Assembly (NCBI GenBank): GCA_023252065.1
Contig: JAHEXO010000165.1
Span: forward strand, 1 to 5,819
Length of the DNA stretch: 5,819 nucleotides
Direction of reading: 5' to 3'
Source of the DNA: Nocardioides sp.
Lineage (GTDB): Bacteria > Actinomycetota > Actinomycetes > Propionibacteriales > Nocardioidaceae
Both the position numbers and the translations under genes were made by a program. Numbering within the stretch: the first letter of the stretch is position 1; each line of letters begins with the position of its first letter. Positions 4,404 through 5,819 of the stretch are shown here, one piece after another. A model generated the notes under the pieces. The model was given only the letters and a program-made list of their open reading frames with translations. It was not told the DNA's origin and ran no database searches.

Positions 4404-5664
4404 GGCGCCTCCACAGCACGACGCCGACCGCCCCCGCCAGGACCAGGCCGACGACCAGACCGACCACCACCCGGGGGTCCATCGGCGTCGGCGGTGCCGG
4501 CAGGTCCCGGGCCGGCGCGCCCAGGGTCGAGGAGGCGAAGCTGATCCAGAAGAGGCCGAGCCCGGGGGCGAGGTGACTGACCTGCTCGACCCTCCCGGTC
4601 TGCACGTCGATCCGCTCGAGCACGGCGGGCGGTCCCACGCCGTCGGCAGAGGCCGGCCCGCCCGGTTGGTCGGTCACCACCACATGCCGCTCATCGGACC
4701 AGCCCACCAACGCCGAGACGTGGAGACGCACCGGCACGGTCCCCAGACGCACCGGGTCCCGCGACCGGCCGACCGTCCCGACCTCGAGCCGTCCCCTTCC
4801 GTTCGCCATGATCACCTTCGCCAAGCGTTGCCCGGAGGGGGACAGTGCGGCCAGGAACGCGTTGTGTGAGTCCCGGCCGGGCTCCACACGGATCCTGACC
4901 ACCTGCCCCGACCGCGCCGGATCGAGGTAGAAGTAGCCTGCGCGCGCCCGGTAGAGCGCCGTCGTGTCGGCGGTGCCCGCCGTCTGCGTCAGCCGGGTCG
5001 TGATCGGCCGCGGTGCGCCGTACCCGAAGCGCCACTCGTACGACGTCGCGCCCAGGCGGAGCGTGAGCACGTCGTTGCCGTTCCACCCGATCGAGTTGAG
5101 CCTCAGCGGACCGGGGCCACCCGTCCACCGGTCGAGGTGCCCGGTGGCGGTGTCGTAGACCATCAGGCCGTCGACCACCGCATGATGGAGTGGCCCGACG
5201 CCGGTGAAGCACGCGACGTGCTCGCAGTCCGCAGAGAGGCTGATGAAGCTCACGCAGTCCGGCACGTCCAGGAAGTGGTAGGCGCCGGTGGTCGCCGACA
5301 CGCCGACCACGCCCCAGCGGTAGTCATTCCACAGGCCCGACCGCACCGCCTGCTCGGCCGGGATCGCCATCGACAGCCGGCCCGGTGGGGTGGTCGCGGT
5401 CCCGAGCCAGCGGCTGGGCTGGTGGACCTGCGTCGGAAGCACCGGGGCGCCGTCCGTCGGGCCGGCGTACTGCGGCTCCGCACTGCGGCGGACGGCTGTC
5501 CCGGCGACGAAGACACCCAGCACCAGGGTGGCGACGACCACGATCGCCGTCCCGACCCGCGCGGCCCGAGCGCGGCGGCGCCCCTCGTCCCAGATCCTCG
5601 GCGGCGTCGGGCTCTCGGGTGCCTCCTCGGCGAGGTCGGCGAACCGGTCGTGCAGCGTGGGCAT
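4390..5664 (-). CDS. Bitopic membrane protein with large extracytoplasmic, propeller-like domain; putative sigma-factor partner
   Basis: The 424-residue protein was not matched to a named family with confidence. It has a short cytoplasmic N-terminus (MPTLHDRFADLAEEAPE..., then basic RRRARAAR at 29-36), transmembrane helix 1 at about 37-57, a long extracytoplasmic region (about 60-395), helix 2 at about 398-418, and a basic tail WRRRVRA. The outer region has beta-strand-rich, repeated elements such as ISLSADCEHVACF (141-153), LMVYDTATGHLDRW (167-180), LAALSPSGQRLAKVI (271-285) and LERIDVQTGRVEQVS (349-363), resembling WD40/TolB-type propeller blades. C137 and C147/C152 could form a disulfide. 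ATG 5664 was chosen over a GTG 21 bases upstream because of a full AAGGAGG. The gene overlaps the sigma-factor start by 14 nt, so it may act as sensor or anti-sigma; that role is inferred from context alone, and no zinc-binding HxxxCxxC anti-sigma motif is present. Confidence 0.7.
   Translation of the reverse strand: MPTLHDRFADLAEEAPESPTPPRIWDEGRRRARAARVGTAIVVVATLVLGVFVAGTAVRRSAEPQYAGPTDGAPVLPTQVHQPSRWLGTATTPPGRLSMAIPAEQAVRSGLWNDYRWGVVGVSATTGAYHFLDVPDCVSFISLSADCEHVACFTGVGPLHHAVVDGLMVYDTATGHLDRWTGGPGPLRLNSIGWNGNDVLTLRLGATSYEWRFGYGAPRPITTRLTQTAGTADTTALYRARAGYFYLDPARSGQVVRIRVEPGRDSHNAFLAALSPSGQRLAKVIMANGRGRLEVGTVGRSRDPVRLGTVPVRLHVSALVGWSDERHVVVTDQPGGPASADGVGPPAVLERIDVQTGRVEQVSHLAPGLGLFWISFASSTLGAPARDLPAPPTPMDPRVVVGLVVGLVLAGAVGVVLWRRRVRA
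4408..4412 (-). promoter_or_regulatory. Ribosome binding site GGAGG for the sigma-factor GTG start
   Basis: On the minus strand GGAGG is followed by CGCC and then GTG 4403. It lies inside the upstream membrane-protein gene and supports the GTG start that creates the 14-nt overlap. Confidence 0.75.
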
Positions 5665-5668
5665 GGCC

Positions 5669-5675
5669 CCTCCTT
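5669..5675 (-). promoter_or_regulatory. Ribosome binding site AAGGAGG deciding the ATG 5664 start
   Basis: A full anti-16S complement AAGGAGG sits four bases before ATG 5664 on the minus strand. The frame is also open from a GTG at 5685, but that codon lies upstream of this site and has nothing similar of its own, so ATG 5664 is preferred. Confidence 0.8.
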
Positions 5676-5722
5676 GCGTGCTCACCCACTGTTACGCCAT
5701 GAGCCGCCCGCAGGGAGGGGGT

Positions 5723-5742
5723 CGGCGGAGAAAATCCCGCCG
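5723..5742 (-). terminator. Hairpin immediately after the aconitase stop, possible terminator
   Basis: On the minus strand CGGCGG and CCGCCG form a perfect 6-bp stem (5742-5737 with 5728-5723), closed by one G-U pair, around a T-rich loop. It starts directly after the TGA of aconitase. No U-run follows; the next bases are GACCCCCTCC. It could end aconitase transcription or weakly separate it from the downstream membrane-protein/sigma unit. With a 6-bp stem the call is moderate. Confidence 0.5.
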
Positions 5743-5819
5743 TCAGCCCTTCAGCAGGCTCCGGAGCACGTAGGGCATGATCCCGCCGTTGCGGTAGTAG
5801 TGCGCCTCGCCCGGGGTGT
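5743..5819 (-). CDS. acnA: Aconitate hydratase, C-terminal 24 residues (cut by window edge)
   Basis: The last 24 codons read TPGEAHYYRNGGIMPYVLRSLLKG and a TGA stop. The block P-G-E-A-x-Y-Y-R-x-G-G-I-M-x-Y-V-L-R-x-L is the conserved C-terminus of AcnA/IRP1-type aconitases, the TCA-cycle [4Fe-4S] enzyme that interconverts citrate and isocitrate. The iron-sulfur cysteines and active-site residues lie outside the window, so intactness cannot be judged. The gene runs leftwards toward the membrane-protein/sigma pair, 78 bases away, with a hairpin right after its stop; read-through between the two units is possible but not shown. Confidence 0.88.
   Translation of the reverse strand, partial: TPGEAHYYRNGGIMPYVLRSLLKG

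Noticed and set aside
5665..5685. GTG 5685 as an earlier start of the 424-residue membrane protein.
   Set aside because: It would place the strong AAGGAGG inside the coding region. ATG 5664 has that site at usable spacing.
5690..5700. TAACAG on the minus strand as a -10 box for the membrane-protein/sigma operon.
   Set aside because: It lacks the final T of TANNNT and no -35-like hexamer is seen at suitable spacing. No ECF-type GGAAC box is visible either. Too weak to annotate.

Overview
This is a GC-rich window of tightly packed genes. Third codon positions are almost always G or C, and GTG and probably TTG starts are used. Several families are typical of high-GC Gram-positive bacteria, notably a SigE-family ECF sigma factor, a DUF6529-like membrane protein and a BcrA-like ABC pair. 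Together these point to an actinobacterium, plausibly a Nocardioides-like member of the Propionibacteriales. The genus is a guess from protein style, not a search. There is no mobile element, CRISPR array, tRNA or rRNA, and no gene-free stretch above about 130 bases.

Region 1 (1-1393, minus strand) is a compact four-gene run read leftwards: an MTH1187/UPF0045 thiamine-binding-type protein, a YjbQ (UPF0047) protein, a stand-alone XdhC C-terminal Rossmann domain, and the N-terminal 66 codons of a TauE/SafE-type membrane exporter cut by the window edge. Junctions are an 11-nt overlap, a 4-nt gap and a 2-nt gap, so the genes are very likely co-transcribed. A TANNNT box six bases before the first ATG suggests a leaderless mRNA.

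Region 2 (1394-3287) holds a 127-bp divergent intergenic stretch with a 10-bp palindrome. It is followed by a two-gene ABC exporter (ATPase, then ABC-2 permease, joined by an ATGA overlap) and closed by a perfect 17-bp inverted repeat that is a likely terminator.

Region 3 (3320-3885, plus) is a five-helix membrane protein resembling DUF6529. It is split over two frames, and one missing G near 3489/3490 explains the break exactly. Its stop codon and that of the next, convergent gene share the same CTAG.

Region 4 (3882-5664, minus) is a two-gene unit: a bitopic membrane protein with a large extracytoplasmic, propeller-like domain, followed with a 14-nt overlap by a SigE-family ECF sigma factor. 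The pair probably forms a signalling unit with the membrane protein as sensor or anti-sigma candidate. Upstream on the same strand are a hairpin and the last 24 codons of aconitase (5743-5819).

I see no clearly novel system. The points most worth checking are the DUF6529 frameshift, the unusual partner of the sigma factor, and the thiamine-linked gene pair at the head of the XdhC/TauE operon.
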